DNA of 64,000 nucleotides, from contig CM043965.1 of the NCBI GenBank assembly GCA_014529385.2, positions 63,695,933 to 63,759,932 of the forward strand, in the 5' to 3' direction. Source of the stretch: Adiantum capillus-veneris. Taxonomy: Eukaryota > Streptophyta > Polypodiopsida > Polypodiales > Pteridaceae. The notes beneath the pieces are model-generated. The model searched no databases. It was not told the DNA's origin and saw only the letters and a list, made by a program, of their open reading frames with translations. Position 1 is the first letter of the stretch. Each line of letters starts with the position of its first letter. Shown in pieces: positions 1-11,120 of the stretch. The position numbers and the translations under genes are program-made.

Positions 1-589
1 GACCGTATTTCCTTTGCTTTTCATTGGTATTTGTTTTTGCCAGTTTGTGTAGATGTTTTGCCACTTCCTTTGTTGCCACTGTTTTGTTGTTGATTGGCAT
101 CCACATAAGTCGGTTGCCTTTTTTCAAATGCAGTTGTTTGCCTTCCATTGTTTCTTGTACTGAAGGGAGTTCCTTTTGCTTTTGTTTGGGTATCCAAATG
201 CTCGTGACATTTGAGTTGTTGCTGAGCATTTTCTTTGGGATCCATATCTGTTTTATGCCCTTGCTGTTTGTTTGAACTATCTGCTTTGGTTGAATTATTT
301 CTTTGCATTGTTGTTTGTTTGCCATGTCATTTCTATCCTTTCGCATCCATACTTGTTTCCCTTGCTTTGAAAACCTACATCTTTGCACTGCGGTCTGTGA
401 CTTCGTATGTACGTAGTCAGCATGGTTTGCTTTTACCTATTTGTTGGCTTTGGGTATCATGTTGTTCTTTGGTGGAATTCTTGCTTTTGTCTCTTTTTCC
501 TGTGATTGCATGGCTTGCAGCTGAATATTTCGGTACTGCTGAGCAAAGGGTATCACCTGTTGTTCATGTGCATGCTGAATTTTGATTGT
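1..589 (-). other. Q/N-rich 3' tail of element A, decayed
   Basis: This stretch lies 3' of the second retropepsin relic on the minus strand. Translation gives Gln/Asn/Lys-rich sequence broken by stops (open pieces at 21-308 and 437-649 minus), consistent with a degraded 3' extension of the polyprotein or an untranslated 3' region. No recognisable domain, polypurine tract or LTR start is seen before the window edge. Confidence 0.4.
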
Positions 590-905
590 TTTTGCATTCC
601 AATCTATCTGTACATTGTACTCTTTCTGCCAAGGTTGTCCCAACATCATTGGGTGTTATGTGTTTTCAACCTCCACCACATAGAATTTGTGTGGCTAAAT
701 ATATTGATGTATTTGTACATGCAATATAGTCCATCCCAATGTTTTCAACAGGTGTGATGTACTACTTTCCAGTACTTGAGGAGTAGGATGAAGTTGGCTT
801 GTGGTTTTGAGCTATTGGTATAATCCGTAAGAGATCAAATTTGCCTTAGCTCCAGAATCAAGAAATGTCGTCGATTCAACTTGATTGCTGCCCACTTTGA
901 CTGCA
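590..905 (-). pseudogene. Second retropepsin-like domain, downstream of integrase (element A)
   Basis: Minus-strand translation shows an aspartic-protease active-site stretch FLDSGAKANLIS (DSG codons at 851-859) and, about 60 codons later, MMLGQPWQKEYNVQIDW (629-649), the hydrophobic-LG-x-P plus IDW pattern that closes many plant gypsy retropepsins. Stops separate the two halves, so it is a relic. It sits 3' of the integrase C-terminus, whereas normal Ty3/gypsy order has protease 5' of RT. The element already has a DSG-containing ORF in the normal position (4531-5916). It could be a duplicated protease in the env-like position, or the start of a second element joined here. Linkage to integrase by a degraded but in-order minus-strand reading (1140 to 905) favours the former. 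Confidence 0.6.
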
Positions 906-1537
906 ATTATTGGCTCCACTGTGTCTTCATCCAACTTCATCAGTTGAATGGCATTGATTCGCAATGGTGCTCCACTTTGTTGTTGTTGTCGCAGAAGTCT
1001 TCTTTTTGCAATGCATTCTTGTGCTTCTGCTTGAGCTTCCTCTCGTACTCTCTATTTTTCCTTTATTCATCGTTTTCCTTGATGAATTTGTTGAAGCATA
1101 TCCTGTGTGAGTGGTAGATGATATTTCTTCAGTCGACATCCACTAATCCAGTTCGGCATTTCTTCACCTGCTAATGTAGCAAGCTTGACAGCTCCACTTT
1201 GTGATAGATCACTAATCACAAAGGGTCCCATCCCTCACTTTTTAAGTTTCTTGACATGTTGCTTCAAAGTATAAACAAGTACATAACCACCTGTTTTGAA
1301 CTCTTTAGTGCGCACATGCTTGTCAAAAAACTCTTTTTGTCTCCTCTTTTTAGCATAGATTGAAGCTACAGCTCTCAAGCGGAGTTCATCTAGCTTTTCA
1401 AGATCATCTATTCTTGAAGAGAGCTCATGCCCTGTCCATTCTAAGTGTTTCGCTACTCGTAGAGTTGGAATTAAAAACTCTACGGGTAGTATAGAATTTA
1501 GGCCAAACACCATGTTGTACGGTGTTGTTCCTATCAA
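906..1537 (-). pseudogene. Integrase C-terminal region and linker (element A)
   Basis: The piece 1235-1537 continues the integrase reading after a stop near 1560-1588 and contains the post-core region (IGTTPYNMVFGLNSILPVEF, then a Lys/Arg-rich segment ending at a stop). Continuing on the same strand to about 1140, the translation reads GPFVISDLSQSGAVKL and then a Trp-containing stretch ending RLKKYHLPL, the GPF/Y-type end of plant gypsy integrases. From about 1130 to 906 follows a Lys/Arg/Gln-rich linker with stops leading into the second retropepsin relic. Not functional as it stands. Confidence 0.65.
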
Positions 1538-1588
1538 TGTTTTGTAAGCTACCCTGTATGCCCATAGTGTCGAGTGTAGCTGTTGATC

Positions 1589-2101
1589 TCAATCTGTTCT
1601 TGACTCTGACACTATTTTAGTAAGAGCTGTGCATAGTGTTTTATTTGTGGCCTCAGCTTGTCCATTTTCTTGTGGATGGTATGGAGCAAATTTCCTATGT
1701 ATGACCATGAATTCCTCTAGCAGATGTTCAATGACTTCATTAAGAAAATGTGTCCCACAGTCACTGACAATTTCTATTGGTAACCCGTACCGTACAAAAA
1801 CATTCTTATACAAAAATTGTGCAGTGGTCCGTGCATCTGCTTTTTGCGTTGCCTTGGCTTCCACCCATTTTGTGAGATAGTCCGTAGCCACAATGATATA
1901 TTGGGTATGGGTGTGATATGTAGGGGGTGAGATAGGTCCCACAAAATCAATGCCCCATTTTGCAAATGCTCTTGCTCCGATCATTGGCCGTAGTGGCATC
2001 TCATCTCTCTTTATCGGCACCTTGGTGCGCTAACATGCATCACAACGCCTTACAAACTCTTCAGCATCCATATGCAATGTAGGCCACCAAATTCCTGCGG
2101 T
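1589..2101 (-). pseudogene. Integrase catalytic core with its zinc-binding end (element A)
   Basis: The DDE core is readable: Asp in WGIDFVGPIS, Asp in IEIVSDCGTHF and Glu in PQENGQAEATNK with the usual spacing (rve domain). Just upstream, 2022-2101 encodes the end of an H2C2 zinc finger (WWPTLHMDAEEFVRRCDAC) interrupted by TGA near 2099-2101 and by TAG right after the final Cys. The core from 2020 to 1589 is open and in the same frame as the ORF upstream (2102-3259), so point nonsense mutations rather than indels break it. It would insert element cDNA into chromosomes. Confidence 0.85.
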
Positions 2102-3259
2102 TCAAAAATTTTTTGTTGTCTCATCGCCCGAAAAATGGCCTCCACTTATTCCGCTATGTGCATGCTCTAGAATCAGCAGGTATTCACTTTCACTTGCACA
2201 GATTCTAAGTTGATTGTCCTTTCCTCGCTTATAGAGTTGGTTCCCAATTATCTGAAAGTCACGGGCTTCCAGCTCTATAGCTTTTTTCCGAGCTCTTGTT
2301 ATGTTCTCAGGAAACATCCTGGTGGTTAAGAAATCAATGATATATTGACTCCATGTAGGTGCAATGTTTACTTGAAACAATGTTGCGTGATCCACTGGTT
2401 GTTTGGCACTACATATAGTACAATTGGTAACATAAGAATGTGTGTCCGCATACATAGTTGGCCAATAAACCCCTAACTGTTTCAGTCTCTGGTGTGTTTT
2501 CACTGTTGAACAATGAAATGCACAATCCTGGACATGTGCTTCGTCAAGGTAGCACTCGAATTCGTCCGGATTTATACATAATTGTAGGATTTGATATGAT
2601 CCTAGATGATACAGTTGTCCTGCTATCAATTGGAAGTTTTTTGTTTGTCGAATTGTTTGTTGTTTGTAACCGTATTCCATATTATCAAATTTACTTCCAA
2701 ATGAAAGAATGCTAACAATTTTCTGTGACCATTTGGGTACCATTTCAACATTGAAAAGATAAGCATCTGGTATGTCATCATCTACTCCTTCAGGAGCTTC
2801 CCAGTTGTGTATCCTTGAAAGATGATCCGCTCGTAGAGTTTTACCCTTTTTGACCACCACTGTGAAATCAAACTCTAGCAATATAATAAACCAGCGTACA
2901 ATTCTCCCTGTATTGCATGGTTTATTTACCAGATACAAAAGAGCTTGATGATCTGTAAAGAACACAAATTTGTTTGCGAGCAAATAATGCCGAAATTTCT
3001 TTATAGCATAAATCATTCCTAACCCTTCTCGTTCGGTGGTTGTGTAGTTCTTTTCCGCATTGTTTAACTGTCGGCTTGCATAACATACTGGAAAATCCAT
3101 TGTTCCGTCTCCAAGTTGAGCCAAAATACTCCCGATTACATATGCAGAAGCATCAATGTGAACATGGAATATCTTTTCCCAATCTGGTGCCTTCAGTACA
3201 GGTGCTGATATAAGATTTTCCTTCAGCTTTTGGAATGAAGTTTCACACTCCTCGGCCAA
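2102..3259 (-). pseudogene. RNase H plus duplicated integrase zinc-finger region (element A)
   Basis: This 385-codon open stretch begins with the Ty3-type RNase H: HVHIDASAYVIGSILAQ (catalytic Asp), then TTTEREGLGMIYAIKKFRHY (Glu) and FFTDHQALLYLV (Asp). It then carries two tandem integrase N-terminal modules. The first is complete (EAHVQDCAFHCSTVKTH, GVYWPTMYADTHSYVTNC, then CTIC). After about 60 residues a second begins (GNQLYKRGKDNQLRICASE, LEHAHSGISGGHFSGDETT) and continues past the TGA at 2099-2101 to its own CDAC. Normal gypsy integrases have one such module. It overlaps the RT frame at 3223-3259 in a different frame, so a frameshift separates RT from RNase H. Confidence 0.85.
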
Positions 3260-4299
3260 TCGAAATTGACTAGCAAACGATACAGAGGTTGTGCGATAAC
3301 CGCATACATGTATATGAATCTTCGATAATATCCGCAGTGTCCCATGAAGGATTGCACTTGTTTAGCATTAGTAGGCATGGGTAGGTCTACAATGACGTTG
3401 ACTTTGTCTAGATCAGTGGTTATGCCATTTCTTGAGACAATGTGTCCTAAGATGCGGTCTTGCTTAACCATAAAGATACACTTTTCCGGGTTAAGACAGA
3501 TTCGATATGTCCTGCATTTTTCAAAGACCTTTTGCAAATGGTCAATATGTTCCTCTCGTAGAAGAGAGTGTACACAAAGATCATCCATGTAAATTTCTAA
3601 GAATATTCTTAGGTATTCTTTGAACGCGTGCGTCATTAACCTTTGGAAGGTAGCTTGGGCATTAGTTAAGCCAAACGACATAACTCGATACGAAATTCTC
3701 CATTCTGTGGCAAACGTTGTTTTGTGTTGATCCTCTCTTGCTATTGCCAATTGGTTATATCCTGAAAACCCATCCAGAAAGGAATAAACCCGTTTTCCAG
3801 CCACCCGCTCAAGTACATGTTCTGTGATTGGCAAGGGATAATTATCCCTTATGGTGGCTGCATTTATCTTTTTGAGGTTTACACGCACTCACAGTTTTTC
3901 GTTCTTTTTGGGAACTACCACAATGGGTGACTCTGTATGTTCAATCTCATAAATGAATTCAGCTTCCATCATCTTATCAATCTCTTCTTTGATTCGTTTA
4001 GCAAATGTGTCATTATATGTATAAGGACGTTGTTTACTAGGTTTTGCATCTGATTTTAAAGGAATTGTATGTTGGCATATCGATGGATCAACTCCTTTGA
4101 GGTCTTTATAGGACCATGCAAACACATCTTTATACTTCTTGAGAAGTTGTGTTAGCCGTTCTTCTTCTTCAGGCTCTATATCGTTTGCTATATAGACCGG
4201 CTGAGGCTTTTCACCTGGTTTTGCAAGGTCTATCCTTTTTGCATTTTCTGGCCCATCGTAAGATTCTTGGTTGGTTCTTTCCGTGACTGGTGGTGTCAT
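3223..4299 (-). pseudogene. Reverse transcriptase (element A)
   Basis: Two pieces in one frame (4299-3892 and 3888-3223) separated by TGA at 3889-3891. The first has the pre-RT segment (LTQLLKKYKDVFAWSYKDLKGVDP), a Lys/Pro-rich PLK motif and the start of the fingers (ESPIVVVPKKNEKL). The second has NYPLPITEHVLERVAGKRVYSFLDGFSGYNQ, the MSFGLTNAQATFQRL motif and IYMDDLCVHS, with the YxDD catalytic box intact. The nonsense codon falls where the family has a conserved Arg-Val-Cys-Val-Asp-like stretch, so a C-to-T change is the simplest cause. Confidence 0.9.
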
Positions 4300-4530
4300 G
4301 ATGATTTATTTGTCCTGGATGGTAAATTTTCGATAGTGTGATGGTACATTCATGTTTCGCTTTTCGGATTCCCCTTTACCATCACTATCTTCTTCAGTAG
4401 TTCATATCTCACGTAAAGACCGTTTCAGTTCTTGGTATTTCTGGTTACGCTCCAATTTGGTCCTCTCTTGGTCTTTTGTTGTTTCTTTTTTTTATTTTTG
4501 AGATTTTGTTTCTGTTTTAGCTTTTTGTTC
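4300..4530 (-). other. Broken PR-RT linker (element A)
   Basis: Between the retropepsin ORF and RT the minus strand has several stops and a charged, Glu/Lys/Arg-rich reading. It is probably the degraded linker that in intact copies joins protease to RT. No separate feature is visible. Confidence 0.5.
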
Positions 4531-5916
4531 CTATTTTATTTCCTCTCGCGTTCTTTCCCTTTGATCTTTTGAGAATCTTCGTGATATTTGATCTTTTACA
4601 CAATCCTCTGCTTTTACAAGCATCAAATAGTGAGTTTTACCTTTTATCATGGGCATCAGGTTCTCTCTCACTTTGTTTCCTGCTCGTTTCCTTCTATAGC
4701 GTTCTTGGCGTCTAGGGTGTTGATTAGCAAAATCATAAAACTTGATATTCTCGGTTTCCCTTCCACGCTCACTTGAGGTGTCTGAACACTCATTATCTGC
4801 ATCATCATTTACTTCCAGATGTTCATAGGAGTTATAAAACTCTTCTTGTTCTGGTGGTTCTATCGTCTCATCTTCTCCTGGTATAATGTTTACCATGTAG
4901 TAGGGTAGCACATCATAGCCATCCTTATCGCAAAATTTTGTTGTTGGACTATCTGTAATGGTACAGACATCCAATGTTGTTAGTATGTGTTCCCATTCTA
5001 GAGGTTCCAAGGCATCTTCAAGAAAAGGTTCCGGAATATACTCCTTGTCCTCAAATGCTCTTCCTAAGACGCATTCCTCTCTTCTTAAGCTTCCACAGTT
5101 CTTTTTGTCGAAATCAACTATTGCAAATGTATGCTCATACTCGATCCCGCATGAAGTGAAAATCACTTTTTCTAAGAGTCCTAGTGGCTTCTCCATGAAC
5201 CCATCTGCCAATTGCAATTTCATTATGGTAGCCTTTAAAGCTGGTTTTCCCCATTTTTTCCAGATTTCCTTGGTGGCGATAGCAACTCCCGCTCCACTGT
5301 CAAGAATAGTTTTGGAAACTACTCCTTGGAATTCTACCGGTAGCGTGGTGTTTCCATCTTCTCCCTCACAATACTCTCCAACCTTGTTTAATGGTATTGG
5401 CCTAGTCTTTAATTGAGGTCTGTCCAACTCTCTGATCCCTTCCTGTAGCCTCATGGTGGGGTCTCTTACTCCAAATTTTTCTAGGCATTTACCTACTTTG
5501 GTCCACATGTTTGGCCGTAACCTTAGGAGTTCTGCTAATGTGATTGTGCATGCCACAGGGGTGGACAATAACTCAATCAATCCTTGCGAATCCATCACTT
5601 TGTTAGAAGAAAGTCTTTGAGATGGGATTGCTCTCACTTCCGACTTGGCTTCATACTCTCCTAGGTAAGAGGGTAAAGTTCTCAGCGAGTCTGGTTGGCT
5701 GTGCTCCGAACTAATTGATCCCTGGTCTCCCCCTTGTGAATGTATCTCAAAGCTCATTTGTGACCTTGCCTCAAATTCTTCAATAGGAGGTAAGGTTACA
5801 TTCTTTTCCTTTCTCGTGCTATTCATGTGGTTACTCATCCTATTAGCCTCGTTGGCCTCACGGATTTGCTTCCACAGATCGTCTAGACCGTTACAGTCCT
5901 TACCCATTTCTGTCAA
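4531..5916 (-). pseudogene. Retropepsin-containing ORF with an internal deletion (element A)
   Basis: The 461-codon ORF contains an N-terminal low-complexity part, a conserved segment LLRLRPNMWTKVGKCLEKFG, and then the protease active site VVSKTILDSGAGVAIATKEI followed by KPALKATIMKLQLADGFMEK and CGIEYEHTFAIVDFDKKN. The matching ORF of element B goes on here to an ILGRPFM-type motif, the second half of the retropepsin fold. In element A the reading jumps straight to CGSLRREECVLGRAFEDKEY, so about 80 codons including the ILGR motif are missing. The C-terminal third is charged (Arg/Lys/Glu). It would process Gag-Pol if intact. Confidence 0.75.
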
Positions 5917-6514
5917 TGTTTTAGGCTGGAACCCATCACTTGCCTCATATGTTCTATTTTGGCACTATGATAGGCTCTCCTCTGGATTCATAGGCATTAG
6001 TGAGTCTTTCCTGTGTTTCTACTTGTTCCTCTACAGTTGGTTGGACAGGGGTTGGAGCCGGTGCCTCATGCCAATTTGCAGATTACCCATCGGGTCTTCC
6101 ATCAATGATTGATCTGTTTCGATCATCTTTTTACACATTTTCAACCTTTGTTTTTCTATTTTCGCATATGGATAAGTCATCCACCTTTGCTCCTGGGTTT
6201 GGTTCTTGTTGAGTCTGGCTTCATAAGCCTTTGGAAGTGCATCCAACTGCTCATTTACCTTGTCTGCTAGTACAGATTCTCTTGATCCTGCACTTTTGGG
6301 CTCTGCTATTTCCTTGGGTGCTATGGTTGCCGTGGTGTGTGAGCTTAGGCTAGCTAGATCCTCTAACCTCTCTAATCTATCCTTTGTATGTTTCAACTCC
6401 TCGGATAGAGTTGTTTGCTCTCGTTCCTTCTTGGCTTTCATACGCTCTTTTCTAGCTTTCCAAGTGCTTCTTTGATTTTTCATTTCTGAACTCTGGGCAT
6501 CGGTTTTTGGCTCT
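5917..6514 (-). pseudogene. Gag-PR linker with coiled-coil-like segment (element A)
   Basis: Minus-strand piece 6031-6585 is rich in Lys, Glu, Arg and Gln with a run KARKERMKAKKEREQTTLSE followed by ELKHTKDRLERLEDL. It is probably a coiled coil between the Gag zinc knuckle and the protease. Element B has the same feature at the same place (SWKSKREAKRLKEKLALELN, 22607-22666). The end of the piece and the start of the PR ORF are separated by stops and a frame change. Confidence 0.6.
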
Positions 6515-9309
6515 TCAACTATGGGTTGGTTTGTCATTCTTACACGCTTGAATAGGTATGATTGTTTCATTTTTCGACCCTCCACTGGAAGGTACTGTTT
6601 CTAGCATGTTCAAGGTGGTTTTTGCTCCTTTGCTCGGGTTTTTAAGGAAATCGGGAATCAAATGAGTAACTCCACACTCGGTGAAATATGCGTTGACTCT
6701 AATGATTTCATCATGAGGACAGTCTCTTAGCCAATGGTCTCCACCACACTTGTAGTAGGGTCCTTTGTAGCAGGGTCTCCACCACACTTGTAGCAGGGTC
6801 CTTTGGGTTGTTGAGGTGCTCCTTGAGCTCCTCTTTGTTGGTATGCATGTCTCTATTCGCCCATGCCTCCGTTGGCTATGAACAACAATGTTCGTTCATT
6901 TAAGCTATATCTCCCTTCTCCTGCTGCCTGTGCAGCTGTTGGTGGTCCTGTACTTCCTATCATGCTCCATGGTTCTGGTGTCCACGGTTCTTCCGGTGGA
7001 TAATACACAGAGGTTGCCGCACATCCATTGGGATCTTCATAATATGCATGCATAGGCACCAAAGCCTTATCCTCTGACTCAGTTACGGTTGGTGTATATC
7101 TTATACCGACTGGTCGTAATCCTAGTAGGGGTGGTTGTTGCCCCAACACTGGTTGTGGTCTTTCTACACCTACAGGTCCTCATAGGTTGCCTGCTTGATA
7201 CCTAGGCATCGGTGGAACTTGAGGAGACGCTACCTGAGCTTGGGGAGCGTAAGGTCTCTCTCTCACATATCCCTTGTTATAATAACATTCCTCGGTCCCA
7301 TGGTTTGTCCATTTTTGTTCAATAGCACACCACTTGGGTTGTTTAGCCTGGGGTTTGGCATACAAGTTAATCTTTTTTAGCACTTCATCTACAAGCAACT
7401 CTTGATTTACAGTTACTTCTCCTTTCGGTGTTGTCTTAGAAGACTTGATTCCACTTTGTTGTGAAGATGAATCGTCATCAAGGTCCTTGAACTCCCCCTC
7501 TTTGTAGACCGCACAATTGTCCACAAGGTAAAGATCCTCTTTAGTCAACTCATTTAACGTCGTGCTCCTCTTCATATGTAAGTCTTTCTGGAGATCCGCA
7601 TTCCTTAGTCCTCGGATGAATATAAGCATAAGTCTGGACTGAGTTGGCAGTTCTTCCACAGGACAGAACTTAACATATCTTTCTAGTCTTAGGGTTGTCT
7701 TTCGTACAGATTCCTCATCTTTCTGTTTGAATTTATGGATTTGTGAGACGGTATTATGAGCTATCCCCCTTTGTGAGAATTCTTTGATAAATTCGTCAAA
7801 CACTTCCTCCATAGACTCAAAGTCTCTACGCTCTACAGAGTCAAACCAAGTGGCAGCATCATTCTCTAGGGTCAGTCCAAACCCTGCAAATTGGGTAGGA
7901 AATTCTAACACCTCTTCGGCTCTAATTACACGCACAAAGGCTGCTACATGATCTCTTGGGTCTCTACTTCCTGTGTATTTCTTGTTTACCCATTTTTGCA
8001 CTTGAGAAGGTCTGATTCTCCGATGGTCTACAAACCTCATCATTGGATCTCCATGTCCTAATCGATATACCTCCTCAGGTCTTCTGTAATAGGCTAGTTC
8101 CTCTCCTAGTGGTGCTACTAAGCCATAATTTCTAGCAGTTCTCGCTAGAGATGGTTCATCTCTTAGAACTTGTTCTAAGGGTGGCCCTCCAGGCTCTGTT
8201 GACCCTTGAGTCTTTGGCTTACTCTCTCCTTGATACCTTGAATAGAGTGGTGGTTCTTGCAAATCCCTTAGCCCTCGTGCGGCTTGATAACCATCTCGAT
8301 TTTGGTCTTGTTCCAATGTTGCACTCTGTCGAAGCCATGCCTGCAATGATGGCTGGTTGTTGAATGCCTGCAATGACGGCTGGTTAGTTTTGGTTGTTGA
8401 ATGCCTGCGGTCGGGTGGAATGTGAGGTAGCGTCATAATCTTCTGAAAAAGGATTCGTCGACTTGCTTGGGGTGTAGGTGGCTCTTGGCACTTCCTCAGG
8501 GGCATATGCTGATGCTCCTGGACCTGTTGCCCTTTCTACCTCCTCTGGGAGAATACGTTGGTATTCTTGCCCGTATCTATAAAAAACAACTATACCCTTT
8601 CCCATATCAGTTTCATAAGAGAATAAGTAAAGAACCTTGTCTTTGCTTAATTCATTTACGTATGGTTCTTTGCTACGAAAGTAAGCGACTATACCCTCAC
8701 TCTCATGCTTGTAGATTCCCACGCTCTCATTATAATTTGGAACCCTGGTTGTTTTCTTATCATACATAAAAATAGCTCCGGGCCGATCAATGTTTGGTGG
8801 CGGTTCTTGAGCCTCTCAACCATTTTCCCTTTTGCCACGTTATCTCCATATCTATTGTAATCTTCAGGGTTACTGACTATTAAATAGTGGTTCCCCCTTT
8901 CGTCTCGGAATCTATCTCCATCATCATAAACTCGGATTATCTCCAATCTCTAAGCCGGCCTCTCTTCGATACAAATGCACTTGCGTCCTCGATAGTCAAA
9001 ATAGACTAGGGCTCCCCTCGAGTTTGTTCCCTCTAAGAAGATCACAATGAGTTTGGAATCATTCAAAGGATTTAGGGAGGTGCTTCCTCCTGGCATTGGT
9101 CCATCGTAGGTGAAACCTCCTGGTTGTTGACTACCCATTATGAAGAAATATTTGTTTGACAAAGTGTCAGTATCACTACCTTCCTCAATAATCGGTGCTA
9201 GCGGATCTAGCCTTGCCTGAGTTACACTCTCCTCGGTGGACACTAAGCTACCTTGGTCACCTGCCACCTTCTGGTCTCTAACAATGTATCTTCCTGATCT
9301 TAAATTCAT
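6515..9309 (-). pseudogene. gag polyprotein (element A), broken
   Basis: The first Met of a typical gypsy Gag start (MNLRSGRYIV) is at 9309. A unique N-terminal region follows in pieces 9309-8950, 8946-8689 (one stop between), 8767-8384 (frame change near 8770) and 8505-7180 (frame change near 8400, beside a small in-frame duplication of a PSLQAFNNQ-like unit). The Retrotrans_gag core lies in 8505-7180: DHVAAFVRVIRAEEVLEFPT, ATWFDSVERRDFESMEEVFD, EFSQRGI, LPTQSRLMLIFIRGLRN. A Pro-rich part (7149-6853) and a zinc-knuckle relic KCGGDHWLRDC (6787-6515) end it. The knuckle has three, not four, residues between its second Cys and His, and its first Cys appears replaced. The nucleotides coding the knuckle are partly duplicated at about 6730-6800. 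Gag forms the virus-like particle and packages RNA. Confidence 0.85.
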
Positions 9310-11102
9310 CAAACTTATCAATGCAATTTATCACAAATCCAACCACTCACCTGGCAAAGGATTAGTTTCCACACAACTTCTTGCTTTGTTGCTGAATATA
9401 CCTATACACAAGCGTTTAATTTCGGCAATCGAATCAAAGCATTTATCTGCTAGAGGTGATCTTAGTAATGATTGGTATAACTGGAGAGTTAATCTCAACC
9501 ACTACTGTATTTTATACAATGCTAATGTTTTGGATTAGGTCTGCCAATTTGGAACTGTACTTCCCTCGGATGTTGGTCAATTTACGCGAAAAAGTCTGAA
9601 TTCAATCTTTGCAATTCACTTCTGAAAGAAGTTCTGGAATCCTTAAGCCAAATGGAATCTCACTGTCTAAGCCCAGTCAAATTTTCTCTTCAGTAAGCCC
9701 CAATAGACATCCTATGCGTAGGATGTCTCTTGCTTTGTTTTGCCTGAATTTTTGCACTATGGTTTCCCCTTGATGTGTTGAGCCCACAGCTGTTTTTACT
9801 TTTTGATTTGGACATCTATTAGCTGGTCAATGAGTCAGAAATCTATCCCGATAGCCTGTTGCTGATCTTGATCAGTCTAATCAACTCCAATTTGGACCAA
9901 AATTGACCTGGAGGCTTGCCTTAGGCTATACAACACCTTGCTATGCTCACAGTCAGTGTCTGGCTTCAATTTCTTGCTTTAGACATCCTACGCGTAGGAT
10001 GTCTTTTTCATCAGAATGGCTTCAAATTCAAAACACAGGCTCCCCTTGGGTTGCTGATCACTTTGGTATACTCAAAATTTGGTTTGGAGTCCAAAATCAC
10101 ACAAAAGACATCCTACGCGTAAGATGTCTTTTTGGCCTGTTTGACCCCAGACTTGACCCATAGCTTCCCCTTGATGTCAGTAACCCAGTGGTATGCTTAG
10201 ATTTTGGTTTGGATTTCAAAAGTCCCCAATTTTAGCTGTTCTTGCTTTTTTCAGTCAAAAGTGCTAAAGTCTGCTTTGAACCCAATTTTCTCACCCAAAT
10301 GAGATGAAACCCCTTTCAGTCACTCAATAGATCATGCAAGACATGCTCATGCAGCCATCTTATGGTTTTGGTCTCAAAAGAATGTTTTGGCAGAATTTGG
10401 GTAGGATCTCTGGCAATTTCAGTCTATCTGGCCTTATCCTGTCAATTTATGGTCAAATTTCCACTTTCCAATTGAAATTAGGGTAAACCCCACCTTCTGA
10501 ACACACTGGTCAACTCAAAATCCCAAAATTCTCACTAGATTAGCCTGTAGACATCCTACACGTAGGATGTCTCCTGGCTTGAACTTAATTTTTTTTTGAC
10601 AGAAATGCTCCTGATGCTTTGTAGCTCTATCAGAAACACTCACAGTAACTTTTGGACTTCTCTTAGGCTTTCAAACACACTTTTGCATCTTTTTGCGTCT
10701 TTCACAAACTTGTGATGACTTTTACCAAGCAAGTATACATACATGAAATGCTCTAGATCCTGAATCATGATGTCCTACTTACTCTACTTCTACTCATCAT
10801 GTGAAATGGTGATAATGGTGTTTTGGTTGCCTTCTGGCCTCTCCGGACTCTCAAGCTTTCCTCTCACCGCTTCTACCACTCCAATTCCTACTTAAGAACT
10901 CGACTACTACCTAAAACTATCTTAGTCTACCTAAATCTACCTAAGTCGAAGGATCTAGGCCAAACACACGCTTCCTAGACTCACTCTAAGACTAAGAGAG
11001 TCCTCCACCCTCTGATCCTATCTAAATGTAAAACAAGACTTTTGGCAAGCCAAAAATCCCTATCCTCAAGGATTAGTCTCGGTCACCTACCTAAGGTTTT
11101 CG
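9310..11102 (-). other. Long untranslated leader of element A
   Basis: About 1.8 kb between gag and the primer binding site, without long ORFs. It holds the palindrome series described separately and degenerate repeats around it (for example the phrase cttccccttg at several places: 9763, 10037, 10168). In retrotransposons this segment carries RNA packaging and dimerisation information. Here it is unusually long and repetitive. Confidence 0.7.
9705..10572. repeat. Four copies of a 24-bp palindrome in the element A leader
   Basis: Half-site AGACATCCTACG followed directly by its reverse complement. The copy at 9981-10004 is perfect. Copies at 9705-9728, 10106-10129 and 10549-10572 each differ by one base. 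A half copy (CACGTAGGATGTCT) is at 11443-11456 inside the LTR. Start-to-start spacings are 276, 125 and 443 bp, and flanking sequence is partly repeated too. All full copies lie between primer site and gag. In RNA each would form a 10-12-bp hairpin or a self-complementary dimer. Confidence 0.9.
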
Positions 11103-11120
11103 TCCCCGGCAGCGGTGCCA
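11103..11120 (-). promoter_or_regulatory. Primer binding site, Asp-tRNA type (element A)
   Basis: The minus strand reads TGGCACCGCTGCCGGGGA, differing at two positions from the 18-nt complement of plant tRNA-Asp used by Athila/Tat-type elements. It is one base inside the LTR end (minus strand ...CCAACA, then T, then the site). It fixes the orientation of element A and the inner edge of its 5' LTR. Confidence 0.85.

Noticed and set aside
9705-10572. Regularly repeated palindromes as a CRISPR array
   Set aside because: Spacing is 125-443 bp, copies are palindromic within a plant retrotransposon leader, and no cas gene exists. This is eukaryotic DNA.
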